DNA from: Phymatolithon calcareum
Taxonomy: Eukaryota; Rhodophyta; Florideophyceae; Hapalidiales
Assembly: GCA_977006965.1 (NCBI GenBank)
Contig: OZ345359.1
Span: 372,001 to 436,000 of the forward strand
Length of the DNA: 64,000 nt
Reading direction: 5' to 3'
Shown one piece after another: positions 9,767-20,716 of this stretch (its first letter is position 1; the number at the start of each line of letters is the position of its first letter). A model generated the notes under the pieces. The model worked only from the letters and a program-made list of their open reading frames with translations, was not told where the DNA came from and made no database searches. A program made the translations under genes and the position numbers.

Positions 9767-10241
9767 GTTGATCTCGACTCGAAAATGCCAGGACTATATC
9801 AGTGCCCTCTTTGTTAGCTTTGGGCGAAACCTCTGGAATGAATTGGCCCCATTTATGTGACAGTGCATTCGAAGTGGCATTGATACGTTCCGCCCATCCG
9901 CCCATGCTTTCACCGTACCATGTATTCGCTTCAATGCACTGCCCCCACCGATACTCGTGGGTGCACTACTCTCTGTTGTGCACTGTACCTCCAGCCGCAC
10001 ATGTGTTGTGGCAAAGAGAAATTGGGGCTCAACCGCGCTATCTGTTCCCCTCGAAGCCCCCGCGTTCCGGAGCTATCGGCGAAAAACATTTCGGCCTTTA
10101 CGCACGCAAAATTGCACATATCCACATCATGCCGCCGCCTCAGCGTTGCACGCAATAGTACTGCAACTAAGTGGCAATGCGTTTTTGTCCCGTTGTGCAC
10201 AATCTGTGCCACTGCAGACATGTCCGTCCGAATGGAGGGAG
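9767..10241. other. Region between antisense gene start and 3' LTR, with polypurine tract
   Basis: No gene is seen. The last bases before the LTR, AATGGAGGGAG (10231-10241), form a purine run placed as the plus-strand primer. The rest could hold the promoter of the reverse-strand gene, but no clear TATA box was found. Confidence 0.5.
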
Positions 10242-10677
10242 TGTCGATACGTACACGCGTATTGTGTATGCTGTATGAATACGTACTGAATGGTCATTGG
10301 GGCATGTTTCGTTTCACTGCTATGGTCTCATATTTGGGTTGATTTTAGGTGTATGATTCGGACTGTTCGCGCCGGCGGTAACCGCCGACGCGAACTCCTG
10401 TCTGCATTGTACTGCACTGTAGATAAACTCCAGCCGCTTCGCGCCTGGGGGGGGATCAGAGGGGTGTGGGAATAGGAGTAAACAACATTTTGTGTACTTC
10501 GCGCACGCGTGGTTCGCGTGCAACTCCCGCCAAACCCTCTGTCGCGATCAGCATCCGCTGATCGCAACACTACCAGCATCACCGCGCGACGTCCCGCGAG
10601 CAGTTCGTACGCGTTGTCCAAGCGCCGTCTCGGCACGGCGCATACGCGTGCAAGCGCTAAGTGCCCAACTGACGACA
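10242..10677 (+). repeat. Copia-1 3' LTR
   Basis: Apparently identical to 3077-3512 at an offset of 7165. It is followed by the TSD ACTAC at 10678-10682. It supplies polyadenylation in the family model; no specific signal was assigned. Confidence 0.95.
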
Positions 10678-10682
10678 ACTAC

Positions 10683-11611
10683 AGTAGCTCTCTGCACACA
10701 TTTTAATCGTTTTCACACTATGTAAGGCTGTCATTATAAACCTCTGTAAAGTGCTGCATTCGAGACGCATAAGTTACCCGGAAATTAAAACAAGCAAGTT
10801 TATCTCTGCTGTCACTGTGCTATCAGCACTTCATCTACAGCAGCTCGTGTTACGTCTCCAGAAAACATAACTCCAGTTTCAAACCATCTCTTGTTAAAAT
10901 CTTTATGCTTTCGCTCTTCGTTAAAACATAACTCCAGTTTTGTCCTTTTCTGTGCAAGAGATGCATACATTACGTCAATGGTGTACTATTAATGACTTTT
11001 TGTAAGAACAATAGCGATTTGAAAAGGCATTTAAAGAGCGATACCTGAAGCCGGTCATCAGAAAAACAAAATCTCGATATTGAACATCACCTCCAGCAGT
11101 ATACCGTTCTGCAATATCATCCTTCACGGTATGCTGGAAGACGAAGAAAAAGAGCTCATTGCTCTAAAAAGCCGCCTTTGGCGTATGGGCTTCGACAAGA
11201 ACAATCGACCATCTCAGAAAACAAGGACAGAGTTCCCGAAGCCTCCACTGCTGTATTTGAGTTTCTTTGCAAATATCCTGGCAATACAATCGCAAGGCAA
11301 TGGAAAATTCTACTCGAAATCTATGTAAGCTCGGACATTGACGGCGACTTGGAGAACACAAAGCAATGCTCCAATGCGGTCTCGGTATGGAAAACGGGGT
11401 GTGGAAAGTGTCGCAGTTGAAAAGAGAGTTGCAAGAGATTGTCCGTGAGCATAAAGTGCATTTCGAAGGGGAGCCAGTACCAGATCTTGGAGAGAAGTCC
11501 GCGAACATACAGGAAGATGTATAATTTATTCACTCGGTCGTCTTCTAATAGCAATATGTACTTTCCTTTCTTATATCTCGTCTTGCTGGCGAGAATAGTG
11601 TTTCTATAAAC
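10683..11611. other. Interior of the TA-flanked element right of Copia-1
   Basis: This is the remaining body of the disrupted DNA element. Two short overlapping frames (11080-11328 and 11178-11420, plus strand) show no recognised motif. The motif ACATAACTCCAGTTT occurs twice (10866-10880 and 10925-10939). Confidence 0.45.
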
Positions 11612-11763
11612 CTGGCGCACTAATTGTTGGTCACAACTATTAGTGCGGGTTCCTAAATAGTATACCAGGTTCCTGAATAGTGCGGTCCACACTAATTGTT
11701 GGTTCCAGCTTGGATTTTCATGTTCCTAATTAGTGCGTTCCGCACTAATTGTGGTCATTACTG

Positions 11764-11998
11764 TAGTCATCTCGTTTGGGTGCAGGCGAATCTCAAACAA
11801 TGCTATCATAAGAGCTAATTTCTACGCTCCAAAATCCTTCGCAGGCACAATTGGGGCTGGGCACTATAGGGTCCGGCCCCAATATACAGTATTGTCCCCA
11901 CACACGCATCTTCCCGATCAGGTAGGCCAATCCCTTCGGCCTAGTTATCTACATCATAACACAGTCCACATGGCATCTAGCAATAGGCCGCTGACGTA
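11764..11998. other. Spacer right of the TA-flanked element
   Basis: The stretch between the right terminus of the DNA element and the hairpin at 11999 holds no recognised feature. Confidence 0.4.
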
Positions 11999-12075
11999 CG
12001 GCAAACATTTTGTTGGACATGATAAACAGCTGGACATGATAAACATGTTTATCATGTCCAACAAAATGTTTGCCG
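11999..12075. repeat. Long perfect hairpin
   Basis: A 29-bp arm beginning CGGCAAACATTTTGTTGGAC at 11999 is exactly complementary to 12047-12075. The loop of about 19 bp repeats part of the arm (GGACATGATAAAC), so a second 30-bp perfect palindrome sits at 12031-12060. It could be a young foldback repeat or a hairpin RNA source. No TSD was identified. Confidence 0.75.
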
Positions 12076-12233
12076 GCGTGCTGATGCTGTTGCCTTTTCG
12101 ATGCACTATAGCCAACCTCTGCGGCGCTGGATTAGATGTGCTCCCTTGGAAAGTTCACTTTAAATTGTCAATGCGCAAGTCATTCCATTCACGAATTGGC
12201 GGGCCCACTAATCTAGTTGTTTGACCATCCGTT

Positions 12234-13540
12234 TTGGGCGTATGCGGCTGGTTGCGAAGTTGTCATCGCGCGGGGACCGATCTCGGAGTTCTAAGACGGC
12301 TGCGCTACGTTACGCGCAATCGACTGACGCCCTCGGCGCTGGCATTCCGCAGTACCAATGGTGCAATTGCTGCTGCGTACGGGTCTCATGTCGACGTGTT
12401 CCAAGGATGGTACATCGTGTCGCGTGAATCCGAAATTCACGACTTTGTGACGACCTCACGTTCTTGGAGCGGCGATGGGCTCAGACTGGCGGCTGTTGGC
12501 AAAGGCCATACCGTATGGGATGTCGCACATTGTGCTCAAAGTGAAATACTTTATAGCCTTTTCGCTTTCTCCGGAAGACTCTCCCAGTCTGTCCTCTTTC
12601 GCCATGGGCGCTATATCTCCCGATGGGTCTCTTTTATCTGCGTCCGCCTTGTACGCAATAGTCGGATGTGTCTGGACCGTACCTTCAGTTCCCCACGCAA
12701 CCAGCTCTTCGCTCATGCATACTGAAATTGTTCACGGTGACTCTGGCGTAGCATCCATGGACTGGAAGCCACGCGGCGGCGGAAATCCACCACTGATGGC
12801 TGCTGACGGTGGCGCTAAAGTTCGACTGTGGGTCAAGGTTGCACCAAGCAAGGGTGGTACAGTGGAAACCAAGTCTGTAAAACTTTCCTCTGGTGTAGCC
12901 TCATGGATGGAGGAAATTGCCCGAAGTCCGCATGCAGAGCGCACCGAACGCACAGGGGCCGCCTTTCTTCGCTGGGGTGGTGATGGTGGTTACGCTGAAG
13001 ACGAGGTGCGACATCCACTGAGTTCATCGCGAGCAACGCTGCTTGTGCCATCGTTGGATCGTTCGAGTTGCTGCCGGAAACGCGCAAGCGTGGCGCGTTC
13101 GCGGGCTTGATGATCGCCTTCGTACTGAGTATGGTCGATTGGAACCCTGATCGGGAGATGCATGGCACGGGATTGAAAGCCATTTTGAAGTCAGGTGAAC
13201 CAAGAAAGCGACGGGCGACAGTCACTGAAGGATGCGCTAGTTCTTGCGACCCGCACAGTTACCCTAATTCCTTTGACCATATCCTCTCGGCGCAAAGCAG
13301 GTCTTGTCTGGTCGTACGCAACCTCAAATGGCGAACGTCTTCTGCGTAGCCCTGAGCCGCCGAATCCGCCGAACGTTGCCGCTGTCTTTGTCTTGTTCGT
13401 GCGTTGTGGACGTACTTTTCTTTCTCGCCCTGCTGTGAGCCTAACCTTTATCGCTTTTGCATTGTGCAGAGCACAGATTAGAGTTCGGCATTGGTCGCCC
13501 ACGGCGAGCCTGGTTGTCTCTCAAGAGACTAGTGTTTAAC
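12234..13540 (+). pseudogene. WD40-repeat protein gene remnant or intron-containing host gene
   Basis: Two plus-strand frames share a beta-propeller signature. Frame A (about 12300-12540) has SALAFRSTNGAIAAAYGSHVDVF and SWSGDGLRLAAVG...TVWDVA. Frame B (12475-13110) has AISPDGSLLSAS...VWTVP and then VASMDWKP...ADGGAKVRLW. Each is a WD-repeat-like block ending in VW/LW. A later frame near 13090 reads WRVRGLDDRLRTEYGRLEP. The succession and the long linker recall the N-terminal propeller of DmX/Rav1-type proteins, which regulate V-ATPase assembly; this is a weak inference. Frame changes may be short introns (for example GTGAGC at 13434 to GCAG near 13470) or decay. Exon boundaries are not resolved. 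Confidence 0.4.
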
Positions 13541-13559
13541 GAAATCGCGCCGGTGTTTA

Positions 13560-14340
13560 GCAAGCCGTGGTGGCTCTGGTTATGTTCTGGTCTGGAGGAC
13601 GAATGTTACGGCAGGCGCTCGCGAACCCATGGCTATCGCATCATCTCTAACTGGGCCGCATATCGCAATGGTGTTTGCTGTGGAAGGACTAGCGTCAAGA
13701 AGTACAGGCACGTATGGATTGCTTGCCATTGATGCTGCTTTGGCATTTGCATCTTTTTGCACTTCGTATGCAACGCGGCTGGCGTAGCAGAAATGCAGTG
13801 CAGAGCATCGGCACGGTAGAGATAATTAACTCATGCCTCGATCCTCGCAGATAGGACAAGTCTGTCAAACAGCTATTTGTGCTCACTCTTCCATCAGAAA
13901 CTGTACATTTGGCGGCGAAACGGGCATTTTTTGTCTTTGGAATTGGAACTGGAGGACACGTTCTCGCTTGCCATGCGTATCAAATGCGAAGTGCTGGTGC
14001 GGAAATTGCGTATCCAAAGCTTGTCATCAGCAGCCGAGGAATGGGACGCGCAACCACAGCCAGAACCTGAATTGAAGGCGGTACCGGGGATAGCCTGTGG
14101 GCTGGCGGAAACGATGGGTGCATATGAGTGTACAAATTTTCAGAAAAACACCAACGCACGGACTCATTTGCTCTCAACCCTTGCCCCAGCACTTGCCAAG
14201 GCATCATTCGAACAGTTGGATTTCCCCTTTGCGGCTACCGCCAAATCTACCCCGATATTTTCTCAAAAGCCAGAGTATGCGCTTGCACTTGCAGGGTCGA
14301 TATCGACCATATGGTTTTTGACACCGCTTTGCAGGTTGCG
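13560..14340. other. Unrecognised stretch after the WD40 remnant
   Basis: Medium-length plus-strand frames (e.g. 13877-14605) have no recognised motif. They may be further exons of the WD40 gene or repeat sequence. Confidence 0.3.
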
Positions 14341-14364
14341 GATTGTGGTCCGACTTCTTTGCCT

Positions 14365-14435
14365 TGCTGTCGAACAATGGGTCGCTCCTGAAAATGATAA
14401 ATTGCACAAAATGCGTCATTTCTGCACAAAATGCG
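14365..14435 (+). repeat. Inverted-repeat partner A, with internal tandem
   Basis: ATGGGTCGCTCCTGAAAATGATAAATTGC at about 14370-14405 is matched in reverse complement at about 15720-15755 with one or two changes. Directly after it, TGCACAAAATGCGTC occurs twice in tandem (about 14404-14434). Probably two copies of a dispersed repeat in opposite orientation. Confidence 0.55.
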
Positions 14436-14679
14436 TCGTCACGCTACGGTGCATTTGTCTCGTGTCCTCGATTTGTGACACGCAAAATGTGCAAATCGCG
14501 CGACATTTGGTCATAGAGCTTCCCTCTGTGAACCAAATGCGTTCTACGACACATTTCTATCATTTTCGCTACGGCGCGTTTCTCTCAGTCGGAGTAGTGC
14601 AGTGATCTGCCTCATGCACTTCATCCATGGGTGATCAGAAAGATGCGCTGCAACTTAGAAGAGTAGATCCTCGTCCATG

Positions 14680-15288
14680 CTATGCAAGTACGTAATAATA
14701 TTCTACCTGGATCTTGAGAGCTTGAGAAACGCACATTGATGCCGTTATTCCGAAGAGCAAGCAGAGGACCATCTCAGATCCGCGTGTCTTCCCCCATGTC
14801 AACACCAAGCCCAAACATATTTCTGCGCTCATTGAGCGCGGCCTCCCGCGACCATGCGGTTCTGCGTTCAGACGTCGAATAGCCCCATCAGTTGAATAGG
14901 GTGAGTACTTGTTGTACAGAGTGACATACCTTACAAGTATGTATCGAAACGTAACATGGTTAACACCTGTTAAGTTGATTAACGAGCGCTCGCAACCCGA
15001 TCCGAAAAGCGTGCGAAAAGCAGACATATGGGGATGCTGCAGAGCTCTTCGGGAGATTCTTCGGTCACGGAGCCGGCGGGCGTGCAGGGACATTCGGTAC
15101 CGCATGGGTCCATTTGCGATCCTTCGCTGCAGATGCCGTTTATGCAGCAGAATGCATAATAGACGGATAACCAATCCCATTCTTACCGAACTTGTTTGAG
15201 GACCAGATGGAGATAGACAGCTCTGCTTTTCAACGCCATGAGTAAAGGGGAAAGCCGAACTGACGAAAGAACACTCGAGAAGAGACAT
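14680..15288 (-). pseudogene. Fragment of a PIF/Harbinger-like (DDE) transposase
   Basis: On the minus strand the frame contains VTLYNKYSPYS, RGRPRSM and CLGLVLTWGKTRGSEMVLCLLFG, a set I associate with PIF/Harbinger-like transposases of oomycetes and algae, where it precedes the catalytic domain. The frame stops soon after (14680), before any DDE residues, and no continuation is seen downstream. It is therefore a truncated copy. The N-terminal part of the frame (towards 15288) is not recognised and may be unrelated. Confidence 0.5.
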
Positions 15289-15301
15289 CTTCGTGTATTC
15301 A

Positions 15302-15571
15302 TTACAATGACATAGTACTTATTTCGTCTAGCATCATAAAGCCTTCTCCGTGCAACGAATCTATGGATCTACCTATAATTTCTTCACTTTCCCCTCTCCC
15401 TTCGAGTGAAAGTTTAAATAGTTTAATGGAGTACTTTACAGCCCGCCTGATTACCCTTTGGAGTATTATACTGCTCCAAAACCCCTCGGTCTCCAGCGGT
15501 GTAATGTAATACTTGTACTCTTCAGCACCAAAGTGAGGGCCCATGTCGGATGGTTTGGGCACTATAAGCAC
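15302..15571 (-). other. Short open frame, unrecognised
   Basis: An 89-codon minus-strand frame with no known motif, adjacent to the PIF-like fragment. It may be chance. Confidence 0.2.
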
Positions 15572-15639
15572 CCAAAATAGGACATCAAATAAATTAATAT
15601 TTTGGTTCCGTAACGGAATTGTCTGACAAAAAATGCGAC

Positions 15640-15800
15640 AATGTTTTCAGGGCTCCACAATTTGGCGTGCGCGTGACAGCGGAATACATTTGCACAATTT
15701 GCGTACTGTTTTGCGTCTCTGCAATTTATCATTTTCAGGAGTGACCCAATCTGCTACAAGCGCACAGATAGTCGAAATAATTGGCGAAAAATTAAAAAAC
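15640..15800 (-). repeat. Inverted-repeat partner B
   Basis: On the minus strand this region carries GGGTCACTCCTGAAAATGAT and flanking sequence matching 14365-14435. The two translate to WVTPENDKLQ and WVAPENDKLH, so both may derive from one coding repeat. Confidence 0.5.
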
Positions 15801-15969
15801 TTTTTGGGCTTTTGGCCCGTGCGACAATTACAGTTGCGTTTAAACTTAACCGTTAGCCCTGCGGCGACCTCCCGGTCCCACCGCAAGCAAGCGACGTCCC
15901 GTCTGCTTGGCCGATCAAGGCACGAAAAACGAAAGCAAGTTTACTTGAACGCGGTAGTTGTCTGATTCC

Positions 15970-16493
15970 AGATTTCCTTGGTGAGCTTCACCAATCCCCT
16001 TATCATATTCTAAAATCGAATTCCCCTCGATAATCATATATCATCCTCATTGTTAGGCTAGCTCGCAACACCCTATTTTTCGGTAATTTCTCGCCCACCT
16101 TGACTTTCGGTAATTTCTGCAGGATTTTTCGGGGTTCATATCCAAGGCATTTTCTCCCGAAGCATCGTAGCCATCGATTCGTATCTTCAGGTTCAACGTC
16201 GTGATATACTATCTCATGAGGAATCCTGTTCGGCGACATGTGCGATACCGCTGCAATTTCGGCGATTCCTTCGACAAACCTTTTTCGTCGAATATCTCGA
16301 GAACGTTAAGGGCTAGAGTGAAACGGAGTAGCGCGTTGGATTCGCCTCAGGGGCAAATTTTGAAGGTGCCCTAGAATGCGTATCTGAAGGCAGTATTTAG
16401 TGCAGAAACAAATGTAATGCATACACGTGTCATGCGTAGAATATGATGTTAATTTTTACCAGTGCACGGGACAGCATGCCCCGATGCACGACA
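15970..16493. other. Spacer with no recognised feature
   Basis: Near-duplicate GGTAATTTCT motifs occur at about 16081 and 16109. Nothing else was recognised left of the Copia-2 end. Confidence 0.35.
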
Positions 16494-16553
16494 TTTACTT
16501 ACGTGTCCTATAGTGGATTATATACTGGTGAACAGCATGTGCCACGTGTCATA
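16494..16553 (-). repeat. Copia-2 terminal repeat (3' side)
   Basis: Direct-repeat partner of 30871-30930. It lies just beyond the end of the RNase H frame, where a 3' LTR is expected. Full LTR limits could not be set. Confidence 0.55.
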
Positions 16554-16594
16554 GAGCGGCTTACTGTACGAGTTCGCTGTATGAAATGTATGTG

Positions 16595-17176
16595 TCATAC
16601 AGCAGTCGCCACACAGCTGACTTGTGTAAGAAGTATGTTCAGTTTGGCGATGCAGCTCGTAAACTTTTGCCGTTGCAGAGGTTTGGTTAAGCAGTCCGCA
16701 ACATTTTCGTTGGTGTTTATTTTCAGCGGACGTATGACGCCTTCAGCAGCGAGCTCTTTCATGCAATGATATTGCAAGTCAATTTGATTGGATTTGGGAG
16801 TGGCGTGCGGGGTGGTTGCAGTAGTTAGTGCGCTGGCGTTGTCGATGTAGAGGCGAGTGGGGGCTTTTGTATCGATATTGATTTCCGCCAAGAGTGTTCG
16901 CAGCACCTTAATTTGCTTGGGAGTATGGAAGGATGCAATATATTCCGCTTCCCATGTTGAGGTCGGGACAGTTTTTCGTCTTTTAGATTGCCATAAAATT
17001 GGCCCACCGTTCCAAGTTAGAATGTACCCCGTAATGGAGCGCCTGGTATCGGGGCAGTTTGCATAGTCGCTGTCTGAATTGCCGCAGAGGGGACTATTTC
17101 TCCCATTTTTGATTCCGTGCGTTGGTGTTGATCGGAGATAGTCGAGAACTCGACGGAGGGCGCGCCAGTGCCGCAT
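16595..17176 (-). pseudogene. Copia-2 RNase H domain
   Basis: This 193-codon frame has the copia RNase H landmarks: SDSDYANCPDTRRSITGYI near the start, STWEAEYIAS (normally ST.EAEY.A), LYIDNASAL and the C-terminal VADCLTKPL. The active-site acidic residues are visible. It is detached from the RT frame by frameshifts around 17180-17250, so Pol is broken. Confidence 0.85.
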
Positions 17177-17251
17177 AGTCGTGTATCTGGTGTAGCGGCC
17201 AAGGATTCCTGTTATCTATGCAATGTCAAGTCTTGTACTATCAGCAAAATA

Positions 17252-18091
17252 TCACAGGTGGCCAACAGCATTAATGTAGGGGTATATTGTTTGGCCAAGA
17301 GGCTCATCGGTGGACTTGGCTGCGGACAGTTTCGTTGGAAGGTATGGCGTGGAGACAGGTTTTCCGTCCGTTTCATCGTAAAGATGTAGAATTTTTTCAA
17401 AGTAGGCGCATTGATTCATGGTCAAAGTGTGCTTTTCGAGGTCCCTTTCTACTTTACAATTGACGATGTTGCGGACAGGCCCGAGATATAGAACGGCGTA
17501 CTTCGATTTGAGACTGTCTTTAGCAGATTTAAACAGCTCGGCATTGTTGGACAGCGCCAGAAAGTTCTCCACTGTGACGACAAATATTACAAAGAGATTG
17601 GTGCCCGGTTGCTGCAGAATAAATGTGCATACATCCGCAGTGGTTCTCGTGATGCTCCATAATTTAAGGTTCTTCGAAACGCCGTCAGTAAATAGTCTGT
17701 ACTCTTGCTTTGTGCTGTACTGATTCTTTTCGACAAGGCCCACAGAGTCGCCGTATTTATAGGTTCCATCAAACTGGGACGGTTGCTTAACATAGTACTG
17801 TTGGTCAGGCCCTAGCCCTTGGTGTAGGAAAGCACTTTCGATGCCCAAATGCTGCGAGATTAAGTCGTGCGCTGAAGCGCATGCGAGAGCGACTCGGATT
17901 GCATCCTTTGACGACACTGGAGAAGAGATGTCGTGCGGATCATAGGGCTCATTAGCAACTTGAAGGTCGCTGCATATGTTGATGCGAACTTTGTGCTTTT
18001 GGGTCTGGTCGTTTTCATCTCGTTCCCAGCGGTAGACGATTCTAAACGGCAGATTTTTGTTCCCTTGGGTACAGACGAACGAAGAACCCAT
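17252..18091 (-). pseudogene. Copia-2 reverse transcriptase domain
   Basis: A long frame with copia RT features: SSPVSSKDAIRVALACAS, a QHLGIESAFLHQGL block corresponding to DVKTAFLNG, and YYVKQPSQF. The catalytic YVDD is lost; the position reads IFVVTVENFLAL. The late-RT palm/thumb block YLGPVRNIVNCKVERD is present. The missing catalytic aspartates alone make this RT inactive. Confidence 0.8.
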
Positions 18092-18207
18092 TTGATTGCT
18101 TTAAATTCATCAAGTTTGTTGAATTCGGCTGTGATCTCATAGGAGAGCGTCGTACACTCTTCGGGATTCTGGAAGGGAGCGAGGAGCGTCCATTAGAGTA
18201 TGATTAT

Positions 18208-19027
18208 TTACATAAATCGACATGGGTGCATAAGAATCAGGGTCATGATAGGAGAGTAGACCTTAAAGTCCGCGATGCGACACTTGTGAATTTTGTTCGT
18301 GGTGACATGGTATACGATGTAATGATGGGGATCATATCCGCAGAGGTACTGTACCAGGGCGGAGCGGTCGTTGGAATGCTTTTTGATTGTTTTCAGATCG
18401 ACCATGAAACCGCATGTCCAAGTGGGAGAAAACTGCTGATGTCCAGTTCTCGGTTTTCCCAGACGGCGGCAGGAACAGCGTGGATTCCATGATGATACGT
18501 TTCGTTATATTTTGCCACAGTGTCGAGGAGGGCATATTCCCACATCGTAGGAAGTAAATTACTGTGAGAGAGGGAGCTACAAGTTTTGCCAGCCAATGTT
18601 TGGTTGATCCTTTCCGCACGGGCAGTTATCGGGTAGAATCGTCAATAAATGTTGCGAAAAGGTTATACTCATTGAACGACGTGATGTCCCATCTACATGT
18701 GTCGGATGCTATTTATTTCCCGGGGTATATTCGTTTGTCAGTGCGTGTGAAAGGTGCCCTGCGCATCTTCCCCTTTGCGCATCCAGAGCACGTTATTGGA
18801 AGAGGGGTTCGCTTAAGGGTTTGAGGCAGACCTGGGAAATCCTGCTCGGCCATTGCGTGCGGTGTTTCCATGGTAAAATGATTGAGCAGGGGATGGTAGC
18901 GGTAGTAGTCCTCGGCGGATTTGCTACTTAGGATTGGCGCGGGATGAATGGATCGTAGCTTCGGTACGCGTTTGCTGATTACGATTGTAGGGTTAGGTGT
19001 TCCTCCTGCTCGGGAGGGGACTATCAT
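18208..19027 (-). pseudogene. Copia-2 integrase remnants
   Basis: Several short minus-strand frames together cover integrase. At 19027-18713 there is a zinc-binding region (YYRYHPLLNHF ... CSGCAKGKMRR). At 18619-18332 and 18596-18393 there are pieces including YNETYHHGIHAVPAAVW, the region after the catalytic Glu. At 18405-18208 there is a C-terminal part resembling the copia C-terminal domain (VYHVTTNKIHKCR). At least three frameshifts separate them. Confidence 0.65.
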
Positions 19028-19147
19028 TTGGTGCGGGGGAGAAGATTTAGGCGTATTGCAGCTAGTTTTAGCGTCCTCAGTACCGTCGTAGCGGCATTGA
19101 CTTTGGTTTGTGGCTTGGTAACATGTTTTACATGCGCAGACGGTACA

Positions 19148-20097
19148 TTATTTGCTGTCCATTCCCTTCTGCAACGACGTCTTCTGGTCGCCTTTGACTG
19201 CTTTTCGTGAGGTATACCTTTTATTCTTGAATATTACGTCGTGCTTCTGGGTCAATTGCTTAAGAGATAAGAGAGGCTCCGTAAGGTCCGGGACGACAAC
19301 TGCGGATGGAACATTGACTGCTGCTTTGGCAATTTGTAGCGTGACTGGACCTTCGTGTGAAACTCCAACTCTATGATTTGTTGCTGTTTGCGTGTGCATA
19401 TCGTGGACAGTAGTTATTGTTTTAGAGGGAGTTGTGAGAGGGCAGGGGCTACAAGCAGAGTCAATTGCTGCCGTGAGCGTGTTTTTAGTTACCTCATCGC
19501 CTCCATCCGTGGAGTACTCGGTTGCAACTTCTTCGACTTCCACGTCTGCCGCATGGGCATTGGCCCGTGGATTCGGATTTCGGCGCGGGATTCGACGTCG
19601 GTCACGTGCACCTCGGCGAGGGCACGTGCGGCAAGTCGCTCCAGCTTGAAATGTCTGTATGGGGGCAAGTTTTGCCATGCGGCGTAAGAGCGGCATGTTC
19701 GCAGAGTATAGTCTACTGTCCCGCGGAATACGCACTAGTCCCCGGGCTCATCAATTGGTTTCGGCATGTCCCGGTGGATGAGCTGGCGTCGTCCTCGGTT
19801 TGGATTATCTTGTGCATAGTGATGATTGATGGGTGGTGCCGGTGACGGAAGGGGTGGAATGCTGGGAGTTTGTTGGTCAAGTGTATAGAGGTATGTTATT
19901 AGCTTCATCATATTGGTTTTTAACTGCGGGGTGCGATTTCCTTGCGCTGTAACTTGAAAGAAGCGATGATCCGCTACATCTGATAGTAAGAGATCTATTG
20001 CAAACATATATTCTGTTGTGCCTGGGTAGTTTGCCGCAATGAGCTGGTCCCAGATCTGTATGTTGGTTTCAATATATTCCTTGACGCTGTCACCGGG
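19148..20097 (-). pseudogene. Copia-2 gag C-terminus and protease
   Basis: The frame 20007-19735 continues the gag region interrupted by Gypsy-1. The frame 19735-19148 has a Cys-containing stretch (ATCRTCPRRG, a decayed zinc knuckle) and a protease-like AAIDSACSPCPLT with D-S-A in place of D-S-G-A, then LLSLKQLTQKHDVIF, typical of copia protease C-termini. Stops separate the parts. Confidence 0.6.
20093..20097 (+). other. Gypsy-1 target-site duplication (left)
   Basis: CCGGG directly before the 5' LTR is repeated at 30244-30248 after the 3' LTR. Confidence 0.9.
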
Positions 20098-20593
20098 TGT
20101 AGTAGTATGGATGGGTGGCCCTGAGGCCTTGCTTTTCCCCGACCATTACAGCCCACATGGGCTTACACGCTGTGCCCTCGACTCCGTCGTCCCCTCCGTT
20201 TAGGTTTATTTCTAGTATGATAAGACCGATTTGGTAATATATGGCGGGCTTTTGGCCGCCGGCCCTCAGTAAAAGGGGCCACCCGTGTTTGATCCAGATC
20301 GACCGTTTTCAGTTCCAACCTTCGCGGACCTTTCGCCTCAGGGAAGGCCTCGCGTACGACCTCGACTCTACGCCGTCGGTCGAGCCTCGGTCCTAGGACC
20401 CTCGCCCCTGTGTCTGCGTACGGACGTTGGTGTCCTCTTGCGATTGGACCCCAAGTCCGTGTGTGTGTTTTGTTGTTTGCTCTGCCACTATCCTCCATCG
20501 GGAGAGACCAATCGCTGGAGCCTTGCACGGCCTCAACGGCCAACCGTTCTCGAACTACTTAAAGGCGTCGATCCGCCGATCTACGCTACCACA
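20098..20593 (+). repeat. Gypsy-1 5' LTR
   Basis: 496 bp matching 29748-30243 with about ten substitutions and no gaps seen. A diverged minus-strand relative stands alone at 36645-37106. A possible TATA-like GGTAATATATGGC occurs near 20234. Confidence 0.95.
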
Positions 20594-20595
20594 AG

Positions 20596-20613
20596 TGGTC
20601 TCCCGACCTAGAA
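20596..20613 (+). other. Gypsy-1 primer-binding site
   Basis: TGGTCTCCCGACCTAGAA starts two bases after the LTR. Its complement ends GGGAGACCA, i.e. a tRNA 3' end with CCA. Gypsy-2 has the same first 12 bases at 41525, so the families use the same or a very similar tRNA. Confidence 0.85.
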
Positions 20614-20716
20614 CGGTTCGCAACTGCTCGCGATCCTTCGGCAGATCTGCCTTACCAAGACCCCAAGCACTGGGGGAAAACAAGGAACGCTGATCTCCAC
20701 AATCCTGCTAGCCAAC

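Larger units (their letters stand above)
3077..10677 (+). mobile_element. Complete Ty1/copia retrotransposon (Copia-1)
   Basis: The element is 7.6 kb with 436-bp direct repeats TGTCGATACG...GACGACA at both ends, a perfect 5-bp TSD (ACTAC), intact gag (630 codons), pol (1076 codons) in the -1 frame, and an intact reverse-strand gene of 362 codons between pol and the 3' LTR. The two LTRs look identical on reading, which implies very recent insertion. Order of pol domains (protease, integrase, RT, RNase H) defines copia. The RT motif ARYVIGGHRD and split gag/pol recall GalEa-like elements of algae and marine animals; that lineage call is inference. Confidence 0.93.
2672..11763. mobile_element. 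TA-flanked DNA element split by the Copia-1 insertion
   Basis: The left end at 2672 begins CAGTAACGACCACAATTAGT; the right end at 11763 read on the minus strand begins CAGTAATGACCACAATTAGT. The inverted repeat is about 25 bp with one mismatch. Both ends are flanked by TA (2670-2671 and 11764-11765). Inside each end lie several copies of a TTCCTAAWTAGTGCG-type subterminal repeat (2695-2760 and 11612-11745). Removing the nested Copia-1 and one TSD leaves about 1.49 kb. No transposase was recognised in what remains, so it is probably a non-autonomous pogo-group element. Confidence 0.8.

Noticed and set aside
12234-12725. One continuous 163-codon gene
   Set aside because: WD40 blocks switch frame near 12540, so this frame alone is not the gene.
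19152-19687. Plus-strand frames
   Set aside because: Shadows of the minus-strand Copia-2 gag/protease region.
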